A DNA stretch of 34,037 nucleotides from Actinomycetota bacterium (GTDB taxonomy: Bacteria; Actinomycetota; Acidimicrobiia; Acidimicrobiales; JAMDDE01): assembly GCA_023489235.1 (NCBI GenBank), contig JAMDDE010000020.1:38374-72410 (forward strand). Direction: 5' to 3'. Positions 1-8,785 of the stretch are shown piece after piece. Made by a program: the position numbers and the translations under genes. The first letter of the stretch is position 1. The number at the start of each line of letters is the position of its first letter. Below the pieces are notes generated by a model, which was given only the letters and a program-made list of their open reading frames with translations, was not told where the DNA came from and did no database searches.

Positions 1-1242
1 CTTGGTGAAGTTGGTCGGAACCAACGTACCATTCTCGTCCCTTGTTATCGCTACCTGGTCAGTGGTGAGGCCAGAGTGATCCGTTGGAGAGAATGTATAG
101 GTTCCGTCACCGGTCGTAATGGTCATATGGTTGAGCGCTGCGTCTATACCCGCCGGAGTAGCGCCATTCTCCTTGATCGCCTTGGCAATCATAGCCACTG
201 CCCCACCAGCGTCAAAGGCGAACTCCGGAGGATAGTATCCGTTGTTCTTCTGGAAGGTGTTGGCAAAGCTCATGATGGTGGACTTAGCCGGATAGCTGGA
301 GGGCAGGAATGGGCCAATGCCACCTATCGAGCTGGCTATTATTACCCCGTTGCCAGCTGCCCCAACAGGCTTGGTGTACAGATAAGAGGCTTCAGCATGG
401 CTCATGAACAGAGGTATGGTCATCCCCATGGACTTGAACTGCTCGGTCAAGGCAACCTCAGCTGGACCAGATCCCCATACCATCAGCCCTTGCGCTCCAG
501 AAGACTTCACCGCAGTCAGAATAGAGGTGAAGGTGGTGGAGGTAATGGAGAATATACCATCGTAGATGAAGTTGATCCCGTACTTCGGAGCCAGTGCCTT
601 CATCTCGTGCCAACCCGCCTCCGGGAAGGCCGTCGTGTCATGAGCTACCGCCATCTTGGTGAGACCCTTGTACTTCATGTAGGCGAGCAGCTGCTTGCCT
701 ACGATCAAAGTAGTAGGAGGTGTCATGAAGACGTACTTCCTTGGTGGTTGGACCTGAGAGTCATCGGCACAGGTGTTCACCGAGGGGATTTTGGCAGCTT
801 GGACATCAGGCAGTATGGCCATACAAGAGGAAGAGAACACAGGTCCCACCACTGCCACTACTCCATCGGAAACCAAGGTCTTGAAATCAACCACTGCTTG
901 GGTCGGGTTGGTGTTGTCGTTCTCGATGATGAGATCGATCTTCCTGCCATCGATACCTCCAGCAGCATTGATGGCATTGACCTCTTGCTCTGCACCAAGC
1001 TTGTCATTGGTGCCAAGCGGGGTGTATGGACCGGTTAGCGAGGTGATCATGCCTATCTTGATGGGCCCCTTGGCCTTGGCAACTGGTTTCACTGTCGAGC
1101 TGGAACTAGAGCTACAAGCAGCTAGGAGCAGGGCAGAGGACGCAACGGCTACGACCGCAACTGCTGCTTTCCGGAAGCGTCTTCGCCCGTCACCCAAAAG
1201 GTTACGAAGTAACCCGCCACTTCTTTGTACCTGATGGATCAT
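1..1242 (-). CDS. ABC transporter substrate-binding lipoprotein, LivK/branched-chain amino acid type (C-terminus cut by window edge)
   Basis: This frame is open from the ATG at 1242 to the left edge (414 codons, no stop), so the ORF track missed it. Residues 20-43 form a lipoprotein signal peptide: an arginine cluster (RRRFRK), a hydrophobic run and the lipobox LLLAAC with Cys43 as the lipidated residue. The mature part begins IKIGMITSLTGPYTPLG and continues with EVNAINAAGGIDGRKI, the usual start of periplasmic-binding-protein family 6 (LivJ/LivK). AAGGGAG lies about 7 nt before the ATG. The family captures amino acids, short amides or aromatic acids outside the membrane for LivHMGF-type permeases, which would lie to the left. 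Next to aromatic CoA genes, an aromatic acid ligand is a reasonable inference. The twin arginines could suggest Tat export, but the lipobox is the firmer signal. Confidence 0.9.
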   Translation of the reverse strand, partial: MIHQVQRSGGLLRNLLGDGRRRFRKAAVAVVAVASSALLLAACSSSSSSTVKPVAKAKGPIKIGMITSLTGPYTPLGTNDKLGAEQEVNAINAAGGIDGRKIDLIIENDNTNPTQAVVDFKTLVSDGVVAVVGPVFSSSCMAILPDVQAAKIPSVNTCADDSQVQPPRKYVFMTPPTTLIVGKQLLAYMKYKGLTKMAVAHDTTAFPEAGWHEMKALAPKYGINFIYDGIFSITSTTFTSILTAVKSSGAQGLMVWGSGPAEVALTEQFKSMGMTIPLFMSHAEASYLYTKPVGAAGNGVIIASSIGGIGPFLPSSYPAKSTIMSFANTFQKNNGYYPPEFAFDAGGAVAMIAKAIKENGATPAGIDAALNHMTITTGDGTYTFSPTDHSGLTTDQVAITRDENGTLVPTNFTK

Positions 1243-1698
1243 AACTATACTCCCTTTTCTTTGCTTATTGTTATACGGCTACTGACAGCACAAACTAGGG
1301 ATACAAGAACCACTAGCAGTAACTTAATAGTCGCATTTACTGGAGCTACAAGTTATGCACAAATAACCTGCACCTCCTTATTTATATGTACTTTTACTTG
1401 TAATCCTTGCCTCTGCAGATGCCTCTAGTTTTAACACTTACAGAACCATCTAGCAGGGGTAATATAAAACAAGATCCATTATGGCAAGGTAGACCACCGC
1501 TACCCTAGTGATTACAGATGATTAACCTCTATATCCCCTCTTTACGCACCCCCTTTGCAAGCAACTTCGAACCTGCTAAACAAAGCCGATGTACTTGACT
1601 CAACTAATATAACAGTTTCCTTACGAAAATGCTATACCGGCTTTACTATCTTTGAATAAATTTTGCCTTCTGTCCTTTCCGGCAAAGGCTTTACCGGT
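1243..1698. other. Intergenic region between the fused IOR gene and the livK-type gene
   Basis: These 456 bases hold no convincing gene. The small plus-strand ORFs here have no recognisable protein content. On the minus strand I see a hairpin just after the IOR stop (listed separately). I also see an isolated strong Shine-Dalgarno-like AAGGAGGTG (1371-1379) followed by a 12-codon reading frame. I could not pick out a confident promoter for the binding-protein gene. The region is more AT-rich than its flanks, as expected for a promoter region. Confidence 0.5.
1679..1697 (-). terminator. Hairpin two bases after the IOR stop codon, possible terminator
   Basis: On the minus strand CCGGTAA and TTGCCGG form a 7-bp stem (one G-U pair) around a 5-nt loop, directly after the stop of the fused oxidoreductase. 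It is followed by an A/T-rich stretch rather than a clean U-run. The position suggests a transcript end or mRNA-stabilising structure. Confidence 0.45.
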
Positions 1699-4600
1699 TC
1701 ACCTATTTCCTCTGGCCAGCACAACTGGCTCACCTTCTATTTGCTCCAACAGAACCCCCATCCTATCCTTGGCTCTGGCAATGGCAGCTAGCTTGATGGA
1801 TTCATACCCCCGTATTAGATCCGGCACCTGCGCTATCTCGACCACTAACGCATAGTTGAGCTGGTCAAGTCTCTTCAGAGCTCGATCAAGGCTGTTCTTG
1901 TACCATTCAGGTAAAGAGCGCTCCAACCTGCGCAGCTCGGTACGGCCAAATATATCCAGAGAGGTACCCCGGAGACGTCGCATCGCCTTCAGCACTCTGA
2001 ATGCAGGATCGAACCACTCACCCAGCTCGATCTTCCTGTTCATCCCCATGGCGCGCAACAAAGGTGGGTGCAGGTGATAGGTGACATGCCGAGGAGAGGA
2101 GAATGTCGCCTGGAGCTGCTGTCTGAACCTCGGTTTCAGGTACAGACGTGCAACCTCGTACTCATCCTTGTAGGCCATGAGTTTGAAGAGCGAGAACGCT
2201 GCTGCTGCTTGAATCTCGTATCGTCCGGGGGTGACTGACTGCTCCCTTTCATGAACATGCTCCAGAAACTTCAAGTACTCCTCTGCATAGCTGACACTTT
2301 GGTATGCAATAAGCTCAGCTATCCTGAGCTCTATCTTGGCTGCCACCTCTGCCGATCCAAATACACCCACTCTAGGCAGCAACCTACCGTAAGCATCCCT
2401 TTGAGCAGGGCTGAGATTGGCCAAGCTATCTGCCAGCGCTCTCTTCAACGGGTCGGCATCTTGAAGAACAAGACTCGAGATCTCCCTATTGTCTCGATCC
2501 CTCGATCCAGGTGCTGAGGTGGATCCAGGTGCTGAGGTGGACCCAGGTGCTGCCTGAGCGGAGGAGCTCGTTCCCACTCCTCCTGCTGCATCGTTCAGCA
2601 CTGGAACTCTCGTCCTCCTTGATCTGCTGGAGTACTTGCCATAAGGGTTGGTTCCTGCCAGGATCTCCTCGAGACGAGACCGATCGTGTACGAACAACCT
2701 ACCGTAGCGAAAGGCTTGAATGTTCTTGTCAACAAGAGTACCGTTCAAGCGAATGGCTTCCTCGATCGCCTCTGCGGACATAGGGAGGAAGCCAGCCTGC
2801 CAAGCCACCCCGACACAGATGAAATTGGCCATCATGTGGTCTCCGAACAGATCCTCGGACAGGCTCAATGCATCGACACCATGGACGACCCCCCCTTTGG
2901 CTACCCGAGAAAGCTCATCCAACATGAGCTCATCCGGCATCGGTTTGGAGATATCACGTACCAACTCACCGGTTAGAAAAGTTCCCGAATTTGCTACTAC
3001 AGAGGTCTTAGCTGGGTTGCAACGATCCAAATTGCTTGGGTCCACACTGGACACCAGATCTAGAGCAATGCATAGATCCGCCTTGGCTATTCCGACATCA
3101 GGTGAGACCGAAACAGGGGGGACCAACCCAGGAGATGGAGAGGATCCGATAGAGAGTGGATAACCTGACAACGGAGTAAGCACCAAACTAGAGAGAACCT
3201 GACCCCACTTCTGAGCAGCTCCTGTCTGGTCATAGCTATCCACCTGCCATCCATCGAGAAATGCCGCTGTGCTCAGTACTGCATTCACCGTGATAACCCC
3301 GGTTCCGCCAACGCCTGGCAGAATCACTCGATAAGGCCCAACTGGACGAACTTGATCATTCGGGGAGGGCAGTTCGGAAAGGGAGAGTTGAGGTGGGCGT
3401 GGCTTTGCATACCCACCACCAGGTCTAACTTTGATGGTGGTAAAAGCTGGACAGTCACCTTGCAGACATGAAAAGTCCTGGCTGCAGGAGGAGGGATGAA
3501 TCCTTGTCTTCTGACCGAACTCAGTTTCTACACGTTCAAGGGACATGCAGTTGGATACCCTTCCACAGTCTCCGCATCCCTCGCATACCTCCTCGTTGAT
3601 GTAGGCGAAGGTGAGCGGAGGTGGTTCAATACCTCGTTTCTGCCGACGCCGGCGCTCGTTTGCACATGACTCATCATATAATAGTACGGTAACACCCTTT
3701 TTCTTCTCTAGGAAGGCAGCCACTTCGACAACGTCCACAGGAGAGTGGACGCTAGTATGCTCTGGCAACTCTGAAGGATGATAACTCTTAGGATGCTTGG
3801 TCAGGATGGCTATATGAGCTACGCCTTCCGTAGCAAGCAAACGACAGAGTTCGGGAACGCTGCGCTGCCCTACCGGACTTTGTGCTCCGGTATTGGCCAC
3901 ATATCCGTTGTACAGGATCCGGAAGGTAATATCGACCCCAGCAGCAACACAGAACCGAATGTTCAGGTAACTCGAGTGGAAGATAGAACCGTCCCCCACA
4001 TTCTGGGTGATGTGCTTACGATCGGTGAAAGGAGACAGGCCAATCCAGGGCAACCCCTCGCCACCGAACTGGGTCATGGCTACGATATGGCGTTCTGGCT
4101 GGGTGATCACCGAGGCAAAGGAGTGGCATCCCGGACTTCCCCAAGCAACTTGGCCTGGGGCTAGTTTCGTCGAAGTACTGTGCGGACATCCAGAGCAGTA
4201 GTTGGGAGTCCGTTTCAGCTGGATAGAGTCCTTATGTCTCCTCAATGGCTCGAGTTCAGCAAGCCGACGTTGGACAACCTCTGGCCTGGTCAAGTACTTG
4301 AGCAAGGTAGGAGCCAGGCGTTCGGTAATAAGACTGGCACTCATCCCTCCTTCAACTGGGAAAAGCGGTCGATGATACTCATCATACTTGCCAATCACTA
4401 CTGGACTGTGTACCCCATTGGTGAAGAGTGCCTCTTTTACCTGCGTCTCCACAAATCCACGCTTTTCCTCTATGACGATCAACAACTCCAGACCCCGGGC
4501 GAATTGGGAGACGATAGAGGAGTTGAGAGGGTAGATCATGCCTAGCTCGAGGATTGCTATGCCTGAGTCGACGAGCAGGTCATCATCGATACCCATGTCC

Positions 4601-5496
4601 ATGAGGGCTTGACGGAGATCAAGGGCGCTCTTGCCTGCCGTAATTATGCCTATGCGATTCTTTGGTCCAGTAACGGTAATCCTGTCCAAGGAATTAGCGG
4701 CAGAGTAGGCCAACACAGCTGCATGGCGCTCTTCGAATAGATGGCGTTCAATATCAATATTCTTCCCTGGGTAGAAGGTGAAGTCATCCCGCTTCTCGAA
4801 TGGGTGTCCATCAAGGACAAGATCTGGAAGATGGATCTCTGGCCAGCCCTTGTCCAAATGCACTGTAGAGCCACTGTCGCACAAAGCGGACACCAGCTTG
4901 AGAGCTACCCAGCAACCACTGAAGCGAGAGATGGCCACTGCATGGGCACCGAGCTCCAACAGACTACGGATATCCGATGGGTAGAGAATCGGTACTCCCA
5001 CCGACTGGTACATGTAGTCCTGCTGGTGCGGCATTGTCGAACTCTTGGCTTCATGATCCTCACCACTCAACAGGACTACCGAACCGTACCTGCTGGTACC
5101 GGCAAAGTTGCCATGACGCAATGCATCTCCACTTCGATCCATACCAGGTCCCTTGCCATACCAAAAAGCAGCTACTCCATCGAAGTTGGAGTGAGGGTAA
5201 TGATCCAGCATCTGAGTGCCGGTTATGGCAGTCATGGCCAGTTCCTCATTAGCACCTGGGCGGTGTATCACGCCCCAACGGGACAGAAGATCCTTATGCC
5301 TTTCGAGAGCGAGGTCGTAACCGGCCAAAGGAGATCCTGGGTAACCACTGATGAACGTTCCTATGCGCAAGCCGTTGGCTGCATCCCTACGGGCCTGGTC
5401 AAGGGGTAATCTAACCAAGGCTTGCATGGCTGGCAGATAAAAGCTGCCCTCCTCTGCTACAAGCCGATCATCCAAGGATACGAGTTCTCTCTCCAT
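1699..5496 (-). CDS. Fused indolepyruvate ferredoxin oxidoreductase-type enzyme (TPP, Fe-S and gamma domains plus C-terminal DUF6537-like domain)
   Basis: This enzyme would oxidatively decarboxylate an aryl- or branched-chain 2-oxoacid to the acyl-CoA and reduce ferredoxin in the cytoplasm. Visible parts in order: an N-terminal pyrimidine-type domain (GTFISGYPGSPLAGYD); a TPP-binding domain with CSGCPHSTSTK and GDGSIFHSSYLNIRF; a cysteine-rich segment with CEGCGDCGRVSNC; a gamma domain (VILPGVGGTGVITV); and a C-terminal helical region of the DUF6537 type. At 1265 aa it is slightly longer than most fused IORs because of a Ser/Pro/Gly linker near residue 985-1000 coded by an 18-bp tandem repeat. 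The track starts at a TTG (5499); the ATG at 5496 overlaps the tetR stop by one base (TGATG) and is preferred. The tetR-IOR coupling suggests repression by that regulator. Confidence 0.9.
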   Translation of the reverse strand: MERELVSLDDRLVAEEGSFYLPAMQALVRLPLDQARRDAANGLRIGTFISGYPGSPLAGYDLALERHKDLLSRWGVIHRPGANEELAMTAITGTQMLDHYPHSNFDGVAAFWYGKGPGMDRSGDALRHGNFAGTSRYGSVVLLSGEDHEAKSSTMPHQQDYMYQSVGVPILYPSDIRSLLELGAHAVAISRFSGCWVALKLVSALCDSGSTVHLDKGWPEIHLPDLVLDGHPFEKRDDFTFYPGKNIDIERHLFEERHAAVLAYSAANSLDRITVTGPKNRIGIITAGKSALDLRQALMDMGIDDDLLVDSGIAILELGMIYPLNSSIVSQFARGLELLIVIEEKRGFVETQVKEALFTNGVHSPVVIGKYDEYHRPLFPVEGGMSASLITERLAPTLLKYLTRPEVVQRRLAELEPLRRHKDSIQLKRTPNYCSGCPHSTSTKLAPGQVAWGSPGCHSFASVITQPERHIVAMTQFGGEGLPWIGLSPFTDRKHITQNVGDGSIFHSSYLNIRFCVAAGVDITFRILYNGYVANTGAQSPVGQRSVPELCRLLATEGVAHIAILTKHPKSYHPSELPEHTSVHSPVDVVEVAAFLEKKKGVTVLLYDESCANERRRRQKRGIEPPPLTFAYINEEVCEGCGDCGRVSNCMSLERVETEFGQKTRIHPSSCSQDFSCLQGDCPAFTTIKVRPGGGYAKPRPPQLSLSELPSPNDQVRPVGPYRVILPGVGGTGVITVNAVLSTAAFLDGWQVDSYDQTGAAQKWGQVLSSLVLTPLSGYPLSIGSSPSPGLVPPVSVSPDVGIAKADLCIALDLVSSVDPSNLDRCNPAKTSVVANSGTFLTGELVRDISKPMPDELMLDELSRVAKGGVVHGVDALSLSEDLFGDHMMANFICVGVAWQAGFLPMSAEAIEEAIRLNGTLVDKNIQAFRYGRLFVHDRSRLEEILAGTNPYGKYSSRSRRTRVPVLNDAAGGVGTSSSAQAAPGSTSAPGSTSAPGSRDRDNREISSLVLQDADPLKRALADSLANLSPAQRDAYGRLLPRVGVFGSAEVAAKIELRIAELIAYQSVSYAEEYLKFLEHVHEREQSVTPGRYEIQAAAAFSLFKLMAYKDEYEVARLYLKPRFRQQLQATFSSPRHVTYHLHPPLLRAMGMNRKIELGEWFDPAFRVLKAMRRLRGTSLDIFGRTELRRLERSLPEWYKNSLDRALKRLDQLNYALVVEIAQVPDLIRGYESIKLAAIARAKDRMGVLLEQIEGEPVVLARGNR
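2504..2552. repeat. 18-bp tandem repeat inside the fused IOR gene (2.7 copies)
   Basis: The unit GATCCAGGTGCTGAGGTG occurs twice exactly and a third time in part with one change. It is in frame and codes for a repeated GSTSAP peptide between the gamma domain and the C-terminal domain. The peptide reads as a flexible linker, so copy-number change would leave the frame intact. Confidence 0.9.
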
Positions 5497-6188
5497 CAAC
5501 GACTCTTCTCGGCTGCTCTCGAAGCCCTAGGGGATCCAGTCTCCTGTCTGTATGTCTCAGATTCATCATGAGTTCGGCGCACAACCCCTAGGATCATGTC
5601 CACACATGCCTCGGCAAAGGCCTCTGGATCATCCCTGTCAGGATCGAACCACTTATATATCCAGCTGGTCATCCCTAATATAGCCTGCGCACCATAGCGA
5701 GCCTTCATCGACGGAAGAGCCCCATCCTCCACTGCCGAAGCAACTGCCTCCTGATAGACATGGAGATACTGCCTTTCCTTGGCCAGTATCTCACTATCAT
5801 AATTGCGCGCCAGTCTCGGTCGTTGATCGAAGAATACAGTAAAAAAGCTCGGTTCTGATGCCACCATGATTGCTTGATGTCTTATCAAGGCTGCCAACCG
5901 TTCTTCGGGGTCATCAATGGACAGACATTTCTCCACACTGCTCAAAGCAGTGGAAATGGTCTTGTCGAAGATACGATAAAGCAACTCCGCCTTGGAGTGA
6001 ACGTAGTAGTACAGACTAGCCTTTCTCAAGTTGAGCTCTGCGGCCACATCATCGAGGGATCCGGCATCGTATCCTTTCTCTCTGAAGACCTTGGCAGCAG
6101 TCTCCACTATCTCGGCCAATCGAGCCTTGTACTCTACGCTTGGTTCGCGATTCCGCGGCCTACCTGGACGTCGTGCACTTGTCTGCAA
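5496..6188 (-). CDS. TetR/AcrR-family transcriptional regulator (first of two)
   Basis: The protein is 230 aa. A basic N-terminal tail (RRPGRPRNREP) is followed by a typical TetR helix-turn-helix with KGYDAGSLDDVAAELNLRKASLYYYVHSKAEL, then an effector-binding helical domain. The start is a TTG at 6188, with AAGGA seven bases upstream; no in-frame ATG is better placed. Its stop overlaps the ATG of the fused oxidoreductase by one base, so the two are translated together. Upstream lies a 72-bp repeat array with palindromes, which could be its operator array. TetR proteins of this size often bind acyl-CoA or aromatic acyl-CoA ligands, so a CoA-ester inducer is possible but not shown. Confidence 0.9.
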   Translation of the reverse strand: MQTSARRPGRPRNREPSVEYKARLAEIVETAAKVFREKGYDAGSLDDVAAELNLRKASLYYYVHSKAELLYRIFDKTISTALSSVEKCLSIDDPEERLAALIRHQAIMVASEPSFFTVFFDQRPRLARNYDSEILAKERQYLHVYQEAVASAVEDGALPSMKARYGAQAILGMTSWIYKWFDPDRDDPEAFAEACVDMILGVVRRTHDESETYRQETGSPRASRAAEKSR

Positions 6189-6646
6189 CTCTAAGTCCTT
6201 AGCCAGAGCTATCCTCCCCTCAGTAGCAGTACCGGGCGATCCTGGAATGAGCCTTATACTCCTTGCACTCTCTTGCCTGCTGAGCGAGGTACGAAGTGTT
6301 GCAAACTTCCTTCAGTACACCACACTCATCTGGCCACTCTGTAACCGCCAACAATATATTTCTACCTACTGTTCTATACGGTAGAAGCAACTCTTGCAAC
6401 ACTAGTTGCAGTGTGTCGTAGGGAGGGAAACAAAGAGCTACTGTTCTATACGGTAGAAGCAACTCTTGCAACACTAGTTGCAGTGTGTCGTAGAGAGGGA
6501 AACAAAGAGCTACTGTTCTATACGGTAAAGCAAACTCTTGCCACACTACTCAAGGTGCTGAACACAACAGTTGCACCATGGACAGCTGACTGACCCGAAC
6601 GTGACAGCAAACTCCTAGCCTCAGCCATGGACAAATGACAGAGCTA
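6189..6646. other. Intergenic regulatory region upstream of tetR with a tandem repeat array
   Basis: There is no credible gene in these 458 bases. ORFs called here on both strands are repeats of the same 24-residue peptide and come from the repeat array. The array occupies 6366-6550. The rest holds the tetR ribosome-binding region and the 3' flank of the hemerythrin-like gene. Confidence 0.6.
6366..6550. repeat. 72-bp tandem repeat array (about 2.6 copies) with embedded palindromes
   Basis: Copies begin at 6366, 6438 and 6510. The first two are almost identical over all 72 bases and the third stops after about 40. Each full unit contains two dyads: the imperfect 19-bp CTACTGTTCTATACGGTAG and TGCAAC-N4-GTTGCA. 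On the minus strand, the direction of tetR, the first dyad contains a -10-like TATAGA. The array therefore looks like a duplicated operator/promoter module for tetR rather than a CRISPR: there are no variable spacers. Confidence 0.9.
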
Positions 6647-7063
6647 TCACGAGAGCAACTCTCTGGCAGAGGGGAAGAGCATCATGTCCTCCTTGTCCAT
6701 ATGCTCCCGTAGTACCTGGCAGAACTCCTCGGTCTCCCCAACTGGCAAATTATTGGCCCTTGCGGAGGAGATTACTAGGTCGCGCAATTGCTTGATTCGG
6801 ACATGCTCTTCTATGAACCCGTTGAGCAGCTCTTGGCCCATCTCTGAAGCTAAGGCCGGGAAAAGGGTTTCATCCTCTGCCACTATGTGCTCATCCAGAG
6901 CTTCGCCAATCACAGCGCTGCCCGACAAGATCTGATCTACCGCTCCACCTAGATCATTACGAGCAGTAAGATCCTCTATCCCACTCAGCAGCGAACGCAC
7001 TTCATCGTGCTCCTTGGATAGCTGATCAACCAAAGCAATACCCACCGGCAGCTCAGCTGTCAT
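6647..7063 (-). CDS. Hemerythrin-like HHE-domain protein
   Basis: The protein is 138 aa, the normal size for a single-domain bacterial hemerythrin. Di-iron ligand motifs are visible in order: QLSKEHDEV (about residue 19), DEHIVAEDETLFP (about 58), EEHVRIKQL (about 85) and REHMDKEDMMLFP (about 119). Such proteins bind or sense dioxygen, or handle iron or nitrosative stress, in the cytoplasm. AGGAGG lies 4-5 bases before the ATG. The gene sits directly downstream of the benzoyl-CoA reductase genes but is separated from them by a perfect 18-bp hairpin. Since class I benzoyl-CoA reductase is oxygen sensitive, an oxygen-binding or sensing neighbour is sensible, though the link is inference. Confidence 0.85.
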   Translation of the reverse strand: MTAELPVGIALVDQLSKEHDEVRSLLSGIEDLTARNDLGGAVDQILSGSAVIGEALDEHIVAEDETLFPALASEMGQELLNGFIEEHVRIKQLRDLVISSARANNLPVGETEEFCQVLREHMDKEDMMLFPSARELLS

Positions 7064-7088
7064 TTGTCCTCCTGTTCACCCACCTGTA

Positions 7089-7128
7089 GTCTAAGTTGCA
7101 GATCCGCTGACGGATCTGCAACTTAGAC
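7089..7128 (-). terminator. Perfect 18-bp stem-loop overlapping the bzdQ stop codon
   Basis: GTCTAAGTTGCAGATCCG is followed by a 4-base loop and its exact complement. The stop codon and last codon of bzdQ are part of the stem. No U-run follows, so it may be a factor-independent terminator of non-classical form, a 3'-end stabiliser or a transcript processing site. It separates bzdNOPQ from the hemerythrin-like gene. Confidence 0.7.
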
Positions 7129-7935
7129 GAGTGCTTCCTCCTCGGCAAGCCTTCTAGCCCGTTGTCTACCGAGAACTGCAGCGCCCAGAGCCAACACGAA
7201 CTGAGGCATATCCCCAGGTGGGACGTTTACCTCTGCCTTGAGCTTCTCTTTCAGCACCTGAGCCATGCTCTCGAAACGAAGTATCCCGCCCACCAAAGTG
7301 AACTCAGGCTCCATCTGCACACGCTTCATCAACTGAACAGACTTGGAGACCAGCGAGACTATAGCCCCGTGCATGATGTCAGCAGGAGCTACCCCTTGGG
7401 AGAGGTGGTTGATCACTTCAGCTTCGGCGAATACGGCACATACCCCAGAGATGGGGACATCCTCCTTCGAAGTTGCCGCCACTGGGCCTATCTCCTCCGT
7501 ATCGAACCCCATGTAGCGAGCAGTCTTCTCCAGGAATGCCCCAGTTCCGGCAGCACATTTGTCGTTCAATCGGAACGACTTCACTCGCCCATGCTCATCC
7601 AACCTGGTAGCCTTCATTGTCTGGCCGCCAACATCGAGAATAGTATGGGTATTGGGATACAGGAAACGTGCTCCCCAGGCAACTGCAGTAAGGTCGGTGA
7701 CGTTGATCCGTCTTACACCTACTTGAAAACGCCCGTATCCCGTAGCCGCTATGTAGGACAGGTCTCCTCGATCCAAGCCAGCCTGAACCAATGCCCTCTC
7801 CAGGGCCTCCTCTCCTACTTTGTCCAACTTGAACCCTGTGCGAATCATCGCCTTGCCGACGATGGAATCATCATCGGACAAGATGACCGCCTTGGTATAG
7901 GTAGAACCTACGTCTATTCCTGCTGTGTAACTCAT
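7123..7935 (-). CDS. bzdQ: Benzoyl-CoA reductase-type ATPase/activase subunit (BzdQ/BcrA-BcrD family)
   Basis: The protein is 270 aa of the BadF/BadG/BcrA/BcrD ATPase family. It shows the actin-like fold motifs DVGSTYTK (8-15) and DVGGQTMKA (101-109). The two cysteines that hold the inter-subunit [4Fe-4S] cluster are present: Cys127 in NDKCAAGTG and Cys166 in [10 protein letters not shown]. In class I benzoyl-CoA reductase two different ATPase subunits form a heterodimer that uses ATP to push ferredoxin electrons into the catalytic pair. Here a second, different activase overlaps it by four bases (ATGA), which argues for that arrangement and against the single homodimeric activator of 2-hydroxyacyl-CoA dehydratases. 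The P versus Q label follows gene order only. Confidence 0.85.
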   Translation of the reverse strand: MSYTAGIDVGSTYTKAVILSDDDSIVGKAMIRTGFKLDKVGEEALERALVQAGLDRGDLSYIAATGYGRFQVGVRRINVTDLTAVAWGARFLYPNTHTILDVGGQTMKATRLDEHGRVKSFRLNDKCAAGTGAFLEKTARYMGFDTEEIGPVAATSKEDVPISGVCAVFAEAEVINHLSQGVAPADIMHGAIVSLVSKSVQLMKRVQMEPEFTLVGGILRFESMAQVLKEKLKAEVNVPPGDMPQFVLALGAAVLGRQRARRLAEEEALV

Positions 7936-8756
7936 GCCGTAACTCCTGTCAACTTAGTTGGAGACTGACGACTCTTGATATGATCCATAGCAAACAAAGC
8001 TGCTCCAAGAGCTCCCATGTAATGCGACTCTTCACTCACATGCACCGGGAAACCGAGAAGATCCTCTATGGCCTTTACCATACCTATGTTCTTGGCTACT
8101 CCACCAGTAAAAGCAACCTCTCTTTCGATTCCCACGCGGCGTAGAAGTCCTAATGCCCTTTGTGCCACCGACTGGTGCACGCCAAGCAAAATATCCTCTA
8201 CTTTCTTGCCTTTGCCTAACCAAGAAAGAATTTCCGACTCAGCGAAGACCGTACAGGTAGTAGAGATCTTGACTGGCTTATCCGACCGGAGAGCAGTGGG
8301 TCCGAGATCATCCAAGGGTATCTCCAGGGCTGCTGAGGCACCTCCGAGGAATCTCCCTGTTCCAGCAGCGCACTTATCGTTCATGCTGAAATCGAGGATT
8401 TCGCCGTTGGGACTTACCTTGATAGCCTTGGTATCCTGTCCTCCCATGTCCAGTACCGTTCGCGTGTCCGGGAACATGTGGACTGCACCGCGACCATGAC
8501 AAGAAATCTCTGTGGTCTGAGTATCGCCGAAGGTCACCTTATAGCGGCCATATCCTGTGCCAACGATGAAACCGACTCCCTCTTTCTCCTCGTGAATATC
8601 CCCATCGGCTAAGGCGAGCTCATAGGCGCGCTCGGCAGCAATGGTCACATTGGCACCTGTATCTATGAGAGCTCTACCCACTATGCGGAGATCTTCATCG
8701 ATTATAATAGCCTTGGTTTGAGTGGAGCCTACATCAACTCCTGCTGCATACGGCAT
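7932..8756 (-). CDS. bzdP: Benzoyl-CoA reductase-type ATPase/activase subunit (BzdP family)
   Basis: This 274-aa protein is a second BcrA/BcrD-family ATPase, clearly diverged from its downstream partner. Key motifs are DVGSTQTK (8-15), GTGYGRYKV (66-74), [12 protein letters not shown] (103-114), Cys129 in NDKCAAGTG and Cys168 in [10 protein letters not shown]. Both cluster cysteines are intact. AGGAGGAAGC stands before the ATG. The size matches the roughly 30-kDa ATPase subunits of the Azoarcus-type enzyme better than the larger BcrA of Thauera. It is expected to pair with BzdQ and to couple ATP hydrolysis to electron transfer from reduced ferredoxin to BzdNO. Confidence 0.85.
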   Translation of the reverse strand: MPYAAGVDVGSTQTKAIIIDEDLRIVGRALIDTGANVTIAAERAYELALADGDIHEEKEGVGFIVGTGYGRYKVTFGDTQTTEISCHGRGAVHMFPDTRTVLDMGGQDTKAIKVSPNGEILDFSMNDKCAAGTGRFLGGASAALEIPLDDLGPTALRSDKPVKISTTCTVFAESEILSWLGKGKKVEDILLGVHQSVAQRALGLLRRVGIEREVAFTGGVAKNIGMVKAIEDLLGFPVHVSEESHYMGALGAALFAMDHIKSRQSPTKLTGVTA

Positions 8757-8785
8757 ATGCTTCCTCCTCTGTTCCGATCTTGAGA

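Noticed and set aside
76-1234. Plus-strand ORFs of 320 and 153 aa at the left end
   Set aside because: They are antisense shadows of the livK-type gene, which is open across the same bases and has a lipobox and family motifs.
6366-6550. CRISPR array
   Set aside because: Units are contiguous and nearly identical over 72 bases with no unique spacers, and no cas genes are present.
6220-6593. Small ORFs over the 72-bp repeats
   Set aside because: Their peptides repeat only because the DNA repeats (72 is a multiple of three); no start signal or known domain.
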